Shown here one piece after another: positions 1 through 10,834 of a stretch of DNA of 64,000 nucleotides; position 1 is the first letter of the stretch; every line of letters begins with the position of its first letter. The stretch is taken from positions 36,111,946 through 36,175,945 of the forward strand of contig QVOM02000116.1 of the NCBI GenBank assembly GCA_003586115.2, read 5' to 3'. Made by a program: the position numbers and the translations under genes. The notes under the pieces were generated by a model. It was not told the DNA's origin, did not search any database, and saw only the letters and a list, made by a program, of their open reading frames with translations. The stretch comes from Salvator merianae (Eukaryota; Chordata; Lepidosauria; Squamata; Teiidae).

Positions 1-768
1 TAATATGCAAGGGAATCTGGACCCCAAGTGACTCCCCCTTCTCGATAGTTATGCTATGATTTGGGTCTGGGCTTCTTATTCTGCATCTCTTTTAGATTCA
101 TTGAGTCAAGGGCCCACCTTCATTCCCTAAATAACGTTCTTTTTGGTTTGCTTTTCTGAATCTTTGCATGGATTGAGGGTCCATTTGGGGAATCTTCCCT
201 TAGCATACCCAGCAGCTGATTTGGGAAAATCTGTGGAGATAAATATATATTTTTTTTATTTGAAATATCATTGTCCTGCTTTCTGTCCAAAATCTGAAAG
301 CAGTTTGCACAAAAACAGTTAAAACAATCAATGCATATAAACACAGTAGGCAAGAAAGGAAAAAACATTCACATAGGGATGGAGATATTTAATGTTTGTG
401 TGCCAAATATGCTGTCTTTGTTGACTTTTTGTAGAAAGGATATTTATGAGCAAGGAGGTAGTGAACTTGGACCGTAAGAAAGAAATACTTGCTTAAATAT
501 TAATTATTGGCAGTGCCTAGCCCTATCAATCCCAAGGCAAAATGTTGTTCCTGCATTTTTTCTTTTAAAATTCTTGAACCAAATGCAGCATTTAGAGGAA
601 TGCTGAGTGCAAAATGATTAGATCTCTGTGCACTAGAATTATTTATTTATTTAGAGCAGGGGAACACTGTTAAGTCACTGATCCATCATTGGCTGGGTTT
701 ATAGCACATAGTCATTCAAGTGACTTTCAAGCACTTCATGATGGATATCTATGAATAAACCATTTTTA
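1..768. other. Non-repetitive AT-rich DNA, no gene seen
   Basis: No splice-bounded open frame, RNA gene or recognised repeat was found. Short runs of T and A occur near 250 and 645. It is probably intronic or intergenic. Confidence 0.5.
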
Positions 769-1390
769 TTATGAGCTGGCAAAGACTGCTGATGCGCTCT
801 CGCAGAGCGCTCTGAGGAATCCATGCTTGGTTTCCCACCTACCCGTGGAAGTGCTAGACCTGCACGCATAGAAGCTGTTTCTCTCTGACCACCATAACTG
901 TGAATCCACTCCGTAGCCCATTAAGGTATTCACCCCAGAGTAAGTGATTCGGGAGATACCGCAAAAGCAGCAGTACAGCAGGCAAACAATATTGACCTCA
1001 CCATGGCTGCTGCTCCACTGGGGAACGCAGCTGCGAGGAAGAACCTTCCTGGCAGCTACATTATTTCCCTGCTGTTCTGTTCTCCCATGGATTGAAAAGG
1101 GCCAACTTCTGGCCATGTTTCTGGTCCATTGGAGAACCAAGTAGTGGGGACACAGAGAAGGAACGTGAATTTATTTGCCCAATCTTACCTTGGAGCCATT
1201 TTCCCTGCCTTATGGGAAAGACAGCTCCCGGGGACAGCTGGGCTGGGCTGAGTGCTGCCTGTGGGCAGACCCATTTCTTTGGCCTGCAACTAGTGCTCTT
1301 CAGAGGACACTCTTGGAACCCATATAGGCTCAACCTTTGACATCTAAAGGAGAACGTCTGTGCCAACACTCTGAACAACAACTTCAAATA
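769..1390. other. Non-repetitive, mildly GC-richer block
   Basis: This block has no repeat I recognise and slightly more CpG than its surroundings, including a small palindrome around AGAGCGCTCT near 803. Overlapping open frames on both strands (about 66 to 123 codons) have no recognisable domain and no convincing splice sites. It may be an old unrecognised repeat or conserved non-coding DNA. I cannot tell which without alignment. Confidence 0.35.
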
Positions 1391-1435
1391 ATCTTTTGCT
1401 CTTTATCAGTCATACCTTGTTCATAAAAATATTAG

Positions 1436-1560
1436 AACATAAGTGTCCTGCTGAAGCCGACTTGTGACCCATCAAGTCCAACTGCCTCATCTTAAAGTGG
1501 CAAGCAGCTGCATGGGGAAGCCAAAGAGTAGCACATAAGTACACACCTTTCCCTGCTCAC
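1436..1560 (-). mobile_element. CR1 LINE 3' end fragment (decayed)
   Basis: It begins TTAGAACATAAG, the reverse complement of the CR1 3' end, whose terminal repeat reads like TTCTTATG. The text CCCATCAAGTCCAACTGCC follows, as in the minus-strand CR1 tail. It is 5' truncated and diverged. Confidence 0.55.
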
Positions 1561-1871
1561 CATCCTTCCTACCATTGGCTTTTCGAGTCATGCTGCCTCT
1601 GGCTTTTACTTCCCTGAAGTTCTTTTTAGAATTTCCTTCCAGTGCAGGCTTCTCTCTGCTTCTCTTGGTTAGTAATTGTCCACTCTATTTACTCCCTCAC
1701 AGAACTTGAATCTTGTCTAGTTTCTTCTATTTGATTACGAGCTGTAGCCAGGAGTTCAGCAGCATCTGAGGAGCTGAAATTAGCCATCTATACGGCTCAG
1801 ATGAATCAATTTTATAAGTAATCAAAGGAAACTCTCTTTCTTTATTCATAGAATTTATAATCCATCCTTCT

Positions 1872-2015
1872 TATTCTAGGGAATGATGCAGCTCAGTGTA
1901 GAACATCTGATTTGCATGCAGAAGGTTCCCAATTCGATCCCTGTCATCTCCCCAAAAGGCAGTGGCAAACCACTTCTTTATCGTTGCTTAGAAAGCTACA
2001 ATGAAGTTCAGGAAG
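1872..2015 (+). mobile_element. tRNA-derived SINE with BovB-like tail
   Basis: A tRNA-like head is visible. The A box region is GCAGCTCAGTGTAGAACA, TTTGCATGCAGAAGG follows, and the B box region is CAATTCGATCCC. The body holds GGCAGTGGCAAACCACTTCT, the 3' module shared by several squamate SINEs and resembling BovB LINE tails. Such SINEs are transcribed by RNA polymerase III and moved by a partner LINE. This copy is diverged and has no clear target duplication. Confidence 0.75.
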
Positions 2016-2383
2016 GTACTAATATATGAAGAGATAGGGAAAGGAAACTAATGTTGTTCCTAGGTAGAACTAGTTGTCAGAACAAGAAAGCGATGTGATT
2101 GGCCTGATCTGAACACAGGGGCTGTCTTGGCCCAAGTTGTTGAGGGCTTTAAGTATCAAAGTGCATCAAAAAGTTGCTGAACTCTCAAAAACCATGGTTT
2201 CTACAGAAGCAAATCTTGCTTCTAAATCTTTACTGTCATGAGGTTATCCTCCTTGGGGTTTGTTCCTATCTTGTTGTACTTCAATTTCTTCCCTCTTTTC
2301 TGTAACATATCCTGTTTCTCTTTTTTAAAGAAACAAGGATTAGATAATGTTGCAAAATAAGTGTTCTTGATTAGTGGGACATT
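2016..2383. other. Non-repetitive spacer
   Basis: I see no gene, RNA gene or recognised repeat between the SINE and the CpG-rich element. Confidence 0.4.
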
Positions 2384-2971
2384 GGGCCTTTTTGCACTGA
2401 GCCTGGTACACCGTTCCCAGTAGTCAGCTTCGAACCGGAGAGGTCGGGGAACGCTCGGTGCCATTCGCACTCCCGGCCAAAGGAACGAACCCGAAGCTGA
2501 CCAGCAGCGGGAACAGTGCGAATGGCAGCCGCTAGTTTGGTACCCACTTCGCACCCACTTCGTACCCGCTTCGCACCTTCGCACCTACTTCGTACCCAGA
2601 GGGCTGGTTACAATGCCGGCTTCGTAACGGCAGCTCAGTTACCAAGCCGAAAGGGCTATCCCGGGTACGAAGTATCATACCGGGTTGCAAAGCAGTGGAG
2701 CGGGGTACGGAAACTTCGCACCCCGGATGCGTAGCCGCAACAGCCACACCCGACGCCGAGGCAAACAGTGCGAAAGCACCATGCCCGATCTTCGCTCCAT
2801 CACGCAGGTCGGGATGAAGACATATTTTTTGTTGTCTTGCCTTATCCAGCTTCGGGTTCGAATCGGGTACGGAGTGGTTCGGATCGGGTGAGGCGCGCGC
2901 CCGCGGCAGTGCAAAAGCTCCGTTCCAGCGAACGGACAAGAACGGTCTACCGCTACAGTGCGAAAAGGCCC
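2384..2971. mobile_element. CpG-rich non-autonomous TIR transposon (588 bp)
   Basis: The left end is GGGCCTTTTTGCACTGA. The right end, CAGTGCGAAAAGGCCC, is its near-perfect reverse complement. The interior is strikingly CpG-dense against a CpG-poor background and contains short direct repeats built on CTTCGCACC/CTTCGTACCC (about 2545-2600). The motif CAGTGCRAA recurs in one orientation at 2514, 2766, 2907 and 2956, and facing copies lie at 2462 and the left end; these could be subterminal transposase-binding sites. Both strands carry open frames, including one of 167 codons at 2532-3035 (-) that runs out of the element, but none resembles a transposase. The flanking duplication is unclear. 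The ends relate it to the other GGGCC elements in this window. Retained CpG suggests a young copy. Confidence 0.75.
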
Positions 2972-3084
2972 AGTGTTGGAGTACTACTGATAATATCCAG
3001 CTAAAACAGAAGAGCAGAATCCAGATCTTTGACACGCTACGGACATATACACACTTAGCTTTAGACTGGTAACATGTGGCAGCA

Positions 3085-3607
3085 AACCATCTTCTGGACC
3101 TCTCTCTTCCACACTCCAGTGTGGTCTAGAGGGGGCCTGCCCCCTACTAATACATTGCATTGGATGTAGTGCGGCCTGGTCTAAAGCAGCCAAAATGGCT
3201 GCCTAAGCCAGGATACCAATAGACCTATTTTTTTAGGTCTACAGGCATTCCAGGGCAGCTAGACTGGCCCAGGGAAGTCTCTCTGTTCTGGTTTGGCAGG
3301 GAAATACATTTGGGTGGTGCACTAAGTTGTACTGCCAGAATGTGTCCCCCTGCATCTCCAAGGCCAGGAAATTTAGTTCTGAGGCAAGGAAATTTAGCTC
3401 ATGCAAGCTTCACAGTGGCACAGGGCAGTGAGGAGTGGCGAGGAGTTTCAAGATTCAGGTGCTGCATGGTACTGGACCTGCCTGGAACAGGCTGTCCACA
3501 TGCAGACAACCATTTTCTGGGACTGTAGGAATGTTTCAACTGGGAACTGTACCTGTGGGAGCTGTTCCAGCTGGAACACTCCAACCACGGCAAGTGCAGA
3601 AATGGCC
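3085..3607 (-). mobile_element. Decayed GGGCC-type TIR element
   Basis: The right end GGCAAGTGCAGAAATGGCC matches the shared terminal repeat, and TAT follows. The body shares text with the elements at 11460 and 14207, for example AGCAGCCAAAATGGCTGCCT, and a pair of facing segments around TAGACCTA. The left end is too diverged to place. No coding content is credible. Confidence 0.6.
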
Positions 3608-6105
3608 TATATGCTACACAAATTGTCCGGCAGAAGTCACAGTAGCAGTTGCAACATTGTTGTATCTATAAAGGTTAACCTATCTTACTGTACGTTTAGG
3701 GACTTACCAGACATGGTGTGTGAGGTGGCATTGCCCTGGCATCCCAGTGGGCAGACAGGCATGACACAATGTCAGGTCTCTTTCAGCCGTTCTCCTGGAA
3801 AATATGCTTTTTATTTAGCACGAGAATTCTCCCATTTTCTTGAAAGCATCGGTGCAGTACAGCTGCACATTTGCCTGGTATGACCTGCGTTGACTTGGCA
3901 TTGGATCAGACATTTGGGAGCTTGTTTGCATGGGAAAGAAAAGGAAAGGGACTGGTGCAGTGAATTCCCAGAAACCCCATCTGGTGTTAGCATGGATGAA
4001 GGGAAGTTTGGCGGCTTCTTTTGTGCCATTGTGGAGAAACTACAGCTTTCTTGTAAAAGCTAAAGGTTCCCCGCAATGTTTGGAGACTTGCTTAGTCATC
4101 ATAAATCTTTTAGAAACCTTGTGCTTTGCTTTGTTATTATAGTATGCATATATATTTATTTGTATGCTGCAGTTTCCACCCTGTATCGCTTGTCAGCTGT
4201 TCCTCTGATACTTTATCAAGTGTGGGTGCAGTGGTTGGACATCTGTGAAATAGCTTTTGTGTGCAGAAGGCCTTCCTGCTTTTGTTAAATGGTGACAAAT
4301 GGCGGCTATCAGAATTGGTGCTAGCCGCCAACTTAGAGAGTTTTTTAAAAGGGTGACACAGATTCATGGGATGTAAGAGTATTAATGGATATTGGTCATG
4401 ACAGCCATGTACTTCTCCCAGGATCAAGGCTACCATGAATCTGTATCAATCAGAGATACAGTACAACCAAGGGGTAGATTGTCCTGGTGTCCTATTTTAG
4501 GACTTCCCAGAGGGATTGGGCTTGTTTCTTTCGCCAAAAAGAAGCAAGTTTCATCTGTGAGAGTGCTGCTTGTGTTCACATGATCAGTCTATGAATTTTG
4601 AGTTAGGCCTTGATGGTGGCAAGGGGTGAACAACTGCAATTATCAGCTAGCCTTTGATTTTTGTCTTTGTTGTTCAGTACCATCAAGTCAGGGTTGCCTT
4701 TGGCACAGGTTCATGTGACTGCATGAACACATCTGTGCCCTTTTTTTGGCAGTCATCCCTTGATTAAAAAACATGGATTTTACTCATTTGCAAGTGAAGA
4801 TTTGTGACCTTCCCTTGCGATTTCCAATGGAAAAAAAGGCAACAGATTTGCATATTCATGAGCTTGTTCCTACAAAACAGCTTATTTTTAGGGTCAGAGG
4901 AACTAAGATGAGGGAGGTAAAACCAGCTATTTGGTGGCTCCTTCATGAGTTTTGAAATTCATGGCACTTGGGCAAAAACTAGCCCTTGAGAATGTCAAGG
5001 GACAACTGTGCAGAAGTGGTCTGCCATTATTTTCTTCTGGGGTACACACTTGTGACCCAGTGAGCCATGTCCTCTACCTTATACTGAGTAGCAAAGCAGC
5101 CTTTGGCCTGACAAATCAGTAAGCACTTCCATTTTGCTGCACCATGAGAGGATCAAAGGTGAATGGCAAACTGATAGGTTCAGCCTTTCCATAGTATCCA
5201 CAGCTGGGCTCATAATAGGTCTGATGACTAACATTCTGTTTTAGTCAAATGCATTGCTTAGGTGTGTAACCCACAAGGGACAAGAGAGTTCCAGGCCGTT
5301 ACTGGCTGAGTCCTTCTTGCTGTTGTCAAAGGGAGTGTGCCAAAATCTCTTGGTCCATCTTCTGGTCCCAGCCTGCCAAGCTATTTTATGAAGTCTCTTC
5401 TAGGAACCTAAGAAAAACTTTGCTGATTGGTCCAGTGACTCATTTAGTCCAGTTGTTTTTCACAGTGGCCAACCAAATGCCCATGGGAAGTGTAGATGAA
5501 AAGCATAAACACAGTAATTCTCATTTATATTCCCTAGCAACTAATCTTCAGCAACCACTCTTTCTTAACTTCCAGTGCTAGAAGTGGCACTCATTCATAG
5601 CAGCTGTTTTTTGTTTTACTTTTTAAATTTTTTGTGGACCTTCTCTCCATGAATTTGTCTAGTTAGCTGTTACTGACAGAGGCTATCTGTACATTTTGTG
5701 GTAATAAATTCTATAGCTGAAGTATGTGTTACGAGATGAAATCGTTCATTCTAGCTGTGCTGAATCTTCCAGTGTTCAGCATTTTGGAATGGGTCAGTAT
5801 TTGGGGCTCTTTCTATTCTTGTGAGAGGGAGAAAAACTCATTTTTAATCCCCCTTTTCTGCATCTTGTACAGTTTACTAGTTCCAATCAAGTTTTACTTA
5901 CCCTTTGTCATTTTTCCACGATGGATAAATAGCAATGATTTAATTTTTTAGAAAAACTAATCTTCCCTAATCACTTATTTTTATCTTCCCTGGAAAAAGA
6001 AATCACTGTGTTGAGTGGTAAATCAATATGGTTTAGTGATGGAATTTTCATTGTGATTTAAACAATGTGTGAACTTGTATTGGGCGGGAGGAATCATTTT
6101 AACTC
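3608..6105. other. Long non-repetitive stretch with one BovB-like scrap
   Basis: I see no exon or RNA gene. The text TTGTTGTTCAGTACCATCAAG at about 4666-4686 looks like a short minus-strand BovB LINE 3' remnant. The rest is ordinary AT-rich sequence without recognised repeats. Confidence 0.4.
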
Positions 6106-6108
6106 TGT

Positions 6109-6542
6109 GGCTGTTTCTGCACTCATTTTCAGTGTTTCAACCCAGAGCAGGATCCCCTGGTCCAGGATATACAACCTGTCTCATGTTGGGTTGAGTTGCC
6201 ACTGGAGTGAGACAGGGCCAACTGTATTTTGGACGACCCCTCCTGTCCCAGCTTCAAGCCTTCAGAGTTTCTGGGAGGGCCTTTGTCAGCATGTGCCAGA
6301 GGCACTTCCTGGAGTGCCACCAAAAAGGGTCTGCCATGAACTCTCTAGTATACTAATAGATCTCAATGTTAGGTTCTACCAGTAGAATGGGATGGAGTGC
6401 CATTTTTGACACCCTATCCTACTCTATGCTCTGTCCTGTGCAGATGGAGCATTTTGGGGGGGGCTGTGCTGTCCCCACAATAGTGTGCAGAAGCCAGGTC
6501 CCTTAAACCCCTTCCTGGAACAAGGTAAGTGTGGAAAGGTCC
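6109..6542. mobile_element. GGCTGTTTCTGCACT-type TIR element
   Basis: The left end is GGCTGTTTCTGCACTC. The right end GGTAAGTGTGGAAAGGTCC is its approximate reverse complement. The interior shares TAGTATACTAATAGATCT and GTCCTGTGCAG-type text with the elements at 26148 and 56939. It is non-coding and non-autonomous. Confidence 0.65.
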
Positions 6543-7170
6543 ATGATTTAAATGAAAGTTTTGAATTGCCTTGATTATATCAATTCACCCTGCTTTACTT
6601 AAACAAAAAGCCTAAGTATTGTAACTTTTCCTCATGAGAAAGCTGCTTTAGCTCTTTAAGCATTTTGATTGTTGCTTCCTGCCTTCTCCCCACCCACCAG
6701 CTCTGCAGTATCCTTTTATGGGAGGGAAGGGAGATGAGCGGTTGATGCCAGAACTTGCAGATGCAGCATGTTGTAAGTTTGTATAAAGGCATAATAGTGG
6801 CAGTTTTATTTTCAATTTCTTTCCTAATGATCCATAAGATGGAATTAGATCTTGTCACATCTACTGTGCAGCTCGTTGATGTTTTCACTGAGCTCTCTGC
6901 AACAGCTCCTAGCTCTCTTTCCTTGCCTATCAGCTCACATCCCCTCGGTATTAGGGTTACCAATGACTACTGGCTCCGGTGGCTGTGTGACTTCCTTCCG
7001 ACAGAGGAGGTAGCATGCCTCTAAAGACTAGCTGCTGGGAGACTGTGAACAGGGCAAGATGTGCACTTATGAACTGCTTGTGGGCTTCCAAAATTAGCTG
7101 GTTGCTACTGATTGACAGATAGTTTATTTACGGTCCATGACCAGTACAAACCACATAAAAGCATATTGAA
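6543..7170. other. Non-repetitive spacer
   Basis: Open frames on both strands (122 codons on - at 6595-6963, 89 codons on + at 6755-7024) have no domain I recognise and no supporting splice sites. I treat them as chance frames. Confidence 0.4.
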
Positions 7171-7173
7171 AAC

Positions 7174-7296
7174 TCACTTCTTGGCCTTTTAGCTAAGATC
7201 AAGTGCATTATCTTTGCTGCTGTGAGAACAGGCTGATGGACTAGATGGGCCATTAGCCCAATCCAGCAGGACATTCTTGGTGGTCTATGTGCTGAG
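7174..7296 (+). mobile_element. U2 snRNA / CR1 chimeric retrosequence (SINEU-like)
   Basis: Bases 7174-7214 match the 5' end of U2 spliceosomal RNA with about six differences; GGCCTTTT and GCTAAGATCAAGTG are intact. The match stops within the first 45 bases of U2. From about 7217 the sequence is the plus-strand CR1-type 3' end: GCTGTGAGAACAGGCTGATG, GACTAGATGGGCC, ATCCAGCAGGA and CATTCTTGG. A full U2 gene is ruled out. It is either a template-switch pseudogene made by CR1 machinery, or a member of a SINE family with a U2 head and CR1 tail, as described in crocodilians (SINEU). No clear target duplication was found. Confidence 0.75.
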
Positions 7297-7329
7297 GGCC
7301 ACAGGAATTATGGGTAATGTAGTTTTGCT

Positions 7330-9200
7330 TCACATAAGCAGATGCAGAGGAAGAGATTAAATGGCCATATAAAGGAAGCCCCGCTCCTTCTGGTGTCAGT
7401 TCTTCCTCTGCCTTTGTGGTAGCAGCAGCAGGAAGAGTGCAGTTAGGATTTTTTACTTTTTGTCTTTTTCTTCTTGTTGCTTCGGTTTTGATTTTGCTTT
7501 TTTTTTGTTCCTGTTAGGTGGCCCTGTAAGGAGAGCCTTGCAGCAGGGACTTTTGTCATTAGCTGGGCAAGTGAGCAGTGGCATGGTGGAGGAAAGCTGC
7601 AGTTTCCATGTGCTTACTGGGGCTGACTCTGGCAGAAGTGGTGGTGAGTGAGGAAGCTGCAGCTGCAGGTCTCTGCTGTGGGCCAAGCTGAGAGCCTTGC
7701 TTTCAGAAGCTGCCTGGCCATTGCCAATTCTTTTCTGCTGCACTTTTTTTGGGTGGTCTGGAGCTCCAGCACCAGAGATGACCAGGTAACATTAGTGAGG
7801 GAGATGCTGAGGCCAGGAGCCTCAGGTAAAGCTCATATAGCTTCCAGCCGTAGCAACTGGATAGGGCTCACTCGTGCTGGTGCCCAGAGGTGACAGCTCA
7901 GTAGGAGTGAGCCAAGGACAAGGTTCCTTGCATGTGTTTGGGGGCAGCTGCAGACGTGATGACTCCAGTACAAGTGGAAAACTCAGCAGCAGTGGGGAGT
8001 TGTTCCCCACAAGCAACAGCTCAGGGCATGATGTTTGGCAACTGGGCCAGCTTGTGGCATTCCAAGTGCAGGAGTCCATTATGAGGGACCTGGACTACAT
8101 GCTAGATGCATGCATTGAGTCTCTGGCAGGGCCAGCTAAAGAGGGATCCCAGGCAAAGAGGCTAAAGCTGCATCCTGACATTGCTTACTTATTCCACCAT
8201 ATTTGGATATTCTGGAATAAAGCATGAATATTGTGGAATATCCATGCTTTATTCTGGAATATCCAAATATAGCACAATAAGTAAGCAATGTCTGGATGCA
8301 TCCTCAGACAGCTTTCCCTGGAGCTCAGAGACAAGAGTAGTGGGCAAGGCTATCTCCTCTTCCTTATCTTTGCTCTTCTACAGGGAACCAGTGGAGGAGT
8401 TTTCAGATTTGGAGAGAGAGGAGGGGGAGCATTTGGATGGATCTTCAGAGAATGAGCACAGTGGTGTCTTTTCTTGCTGCTTCAACCTGGAAGAGTGCAT
8501 ACCTCTTATCCTTGGGGCTCTGGAGGAAGGTGGTCCTGCTGTTTAAGGAGTTGGTAGCCCAGAACAAGAAGGACCTGGCACAACAGCTTTGGCTTTTCTC
8601 TCCGAAGGGGTTAGAACAGTGGTGCTTCCCCAACAAGTGAAGGAGATTTTATCTCTCAAATGGGGAGCCTCCAGAAAGAGTAAGATGATCCAAGCAGTTG
8701 TCAGGAAGCTTTATGCATGGGAGAAGGAGACAGAAGAATTGCTGTCACTGCCCTTGGTAGATGACTTCATTGCCTCTCTCATCTCCCTTGCCCTGATGGA
8801 GGATGATGGTGACTGTGAGCCAAGAGAACTTGCAGATAAATGAGTGAATGCTGTTGCCTGCAGGGGGGCAGAGGCCTCCACGATTCCCCCTTGAGAAACC
8901 ATCCTGTAGTCACAGGATCTGAAGTTGTCCAGTGTGTGGTCTGTCATGGTGGACACTGCTGTGGTCTTGGCCCAGTTTGCAGCTAGGGCATGGCTTACTC
9001 GAATACAGTGTGCCAAGCCATCTGTTATTGGCTGGCAGACAAATCCAGGAACCACCTTTTGGATAGATTGTTCAAAGGTCAAAGCTCTTTGGGGAGGAGG
9101 TCCTGGGCAAGGTACTAGTAGAGTCCATGATAAGGAACTGACCATGTCTTTGGTGAAGCCCAAAGAGTGTAGGTCCTTTTAGAAGCTCTGTAAGTTCCAG
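7330..9200 (+). mobile_element. DIRS-like retrotransposon 5' region and gag remnant
   Basis: The first part (TGGCCATATAAAGGAAGCCCC, a short transcript-start-like stretch near 7360-7400) resembles the 5' region of DIRS-type tyrosine-recombinase elements. Gag-like coding then follows in broken frames. At 7874-8160 it reads VQESIMRDLDYMLDACIESL. At about 8385-8470 there is an acidic VEEFSDLEREEGEHLDG segment. At about 8640-8840 it reads VRKLYAWEKETEEL then LPLVDDFIASL. At about 8940-9010 it reads AVVLAQFAARAWLTRIQ, like the helical end of DIRS Gag. Stops and frameshifts show it is dead, and a palindromic element interrupts it at 8163-8309. No reverse transcriptase or recombinase part is present. 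The class is recognised from memory. Confidence 0.5.
8163..8309. mobile_element. Palindromic MITE (GCATCCAGACATTGCTTA type) inside gag
   Basis: Left arm GCTGCATCCTGACATTGCTT and right arm AAGCAATGTCTGGATGCAT face each other. Almost the whole element is self-complementary: ATTCTGGAATAAAGCATG pairs with CATGCTTTATTCTGGAAT. Related copies lie at 23426 and 59611. The structure could fold as a long hairpin. The terminal motif is not enough to name the superfamily. Confidence 0.75.
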
Positions 9201-9520
9201 GGTGCCAGCACTTTGAAGCAGTCTCCTAGCTGTTCTCCATGGTGGACCAGACCAGCTGTCCACAATGCAGACAGGCCAGGGCTGCTGGCATGTGGAGCCT
9301 GGTACCATTTTGATGGGATCTCGGAAATGGCCCTGGAAATAGGCTGCTCCTGGGTGCCTGGAGAAAACAGCCCTGGCTGGCAACTTCGGAGGCTGAGAAC
9401 TTTTACTTCCAGCCTCTGCAGTTGGATAGGTTCAGGCTATAGCAATGTGGATGGTCCTTGGTGTGGGCTGCTGGCTGCCACAGCGGTCTTGGCCCAGACT
9501 ACTTGATTCAGCCCACTACT
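9201..9520. mobile_element. TIR element fragment, type B
   Basis: It shares CAACTTCGGAGGCTGAGAA, AGGCTGCTCCTGGGTGCC and CAATGTGGATGGTCCTTGG with elements at 31835, 34422 and 40391, partly in opposite orientation. The ends are decayed. It abuts the DIRS remnant on one side and a SINE on the other. Confidence 0.5.
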
Positions 9521-9549
9521 GACCCCCATGGTGTGCCATGAGGAAATTA

Positions 9550-9720
9550 CCTAGGAGTCTCTGGGTTTGAACTTCTACTCACCCATAAAAGCTCATTGAA
9601 TGACCTTAGGCCAGCCACTGCCTTTTATCCTAGCTTGCCACAAAGGGTATTTGTGAGGATAAGAGTCAGAGAGGAGAATGGTGTGCATTACATTAGGTTT
9701 AAGGCAAGGTATAAATGACA
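9550..9720 (+). mobile_element. Sauria SINE (5' truncated)
   Basis: The order fits the Sauria SINE: GGGTTTGAACTTCTACTC (B box region), AGCTCATTGAATGACCTTAGG, CCAGCCACTGCC, TTTGTGAGGATAAGAG, GAGGAGAATGGTGTGCA and AAGGCAAGGTATAAATGA. The head with the A box is missing. This family is specific to squamates and relies on BovB LINE enzymes. Confidence 0.85.
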
Positions 9721-10834
9721 TAAACAAACAAGCAAACCTTTCTTGAATAACTAAAGACTTCTCTGAGCTTATAAAATGAAATATGAGAGGGGAAAGTCAA
9801 ATTTGTTGCTGGGGTAATTGCACTGTTATTTGCACACATGCTAGAAAGGCCAAACACTATCTGGAGTCCCGTTGTGTCTTATAGCTTCGTATGGTCTCTC
9901 CAAATCTGCAGCATCAGTGTTTGCTGACTTTCTCAGAGGGCCGCATCATCTGTTCTGGCCACCAGGCTAGGAAATGCAGGGATAGAGTGTACATCCCTGA
10001 CTCCCCCCCTCCCCAAATTGAAAACTTGTTTTAAGCATCCCCCCCCCCCGCCCAAGTATGAGTCAGCTGTAAGGGAAATATAATTTTCATTGAAAGGAAT
10101 GGAGGGAATCCATTCACAATGAAACAATAAAACAAAGTGAAAAATAATTATACCTGTGTCATTATATCGTTAAGATTAATCACCACATATGCCTCTCAAA
10201 ATAGTCTCTTTTGCTTCCTTTTCTCTGTGTCATTGAGGGATAATGAGGCTTTTAAAAATTCCAAACTCTTCTGTTAAGTCCCTTAAGAGTGAAATAATGA
10301 AATATTCATCTTTCTCTCCTTGAAATGCTGCATGGTCTTCCCCCTGCAGAATGCCTCTTGTGCACCATCTGCTAGGGACATATTAATGTTCTTGCATGCT
10401 TGGCTCTTACCCATCCTTTTGCTTATGAGAGAAATAACCTTTTCCTCCACCAAAACACCTCCAGCATTGATTTCTTTTCCAATTTGTCTTGGGGCTGCAA
10501 GACTGATGGAAAATGGGCAACACAGATCCTAGTTCTAAAGGAAAAAAAAGAACAGAAATTCTTCCTATTTAGAAAGTGGATTGTTTAGCCTGTACAGATT
10601 AGTTTGTTTCAAGTATTTATATGTTGTATGGAATGGGTCCTAAAATCCAGAACCAGGTGGTCCATAAAGGCAGCACAGCTAGTGCATTACCATACCTAGT
10701 TATTCAGAGCTTGAGTCAACTCTTCCAGTCTTCTTCATGAGTTTTTCAAGTCAAGGTTGGTTAATATGTGTGTAGACCACTTTGACCAGTTAGGTCAATT
10801 TTCAGTAGATTTGCACAGCACTGTAGCCTTAACC
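9721..10834. other. Non-repetitive spacer with C homopolymer
   Basis: A run of C residues lies at 10039-10049. No gene or recognised repeat is seen in the rest. Confidence 0.4.

Noticed and set aside
2532..3035. 167-codon minus-strand open frame
   Set aside because: It lies mostly inside the CpG-rich TIR element, crosses its right end, overlaps open frames in other phases and matches no domain I know.
7174..7214. Functional U2 snRNA gene
   Set aside because: Only the first ~41 bases of U2 are present; the Sm site and 3' stem-loops are missing, and CR1 sequence replaces them.
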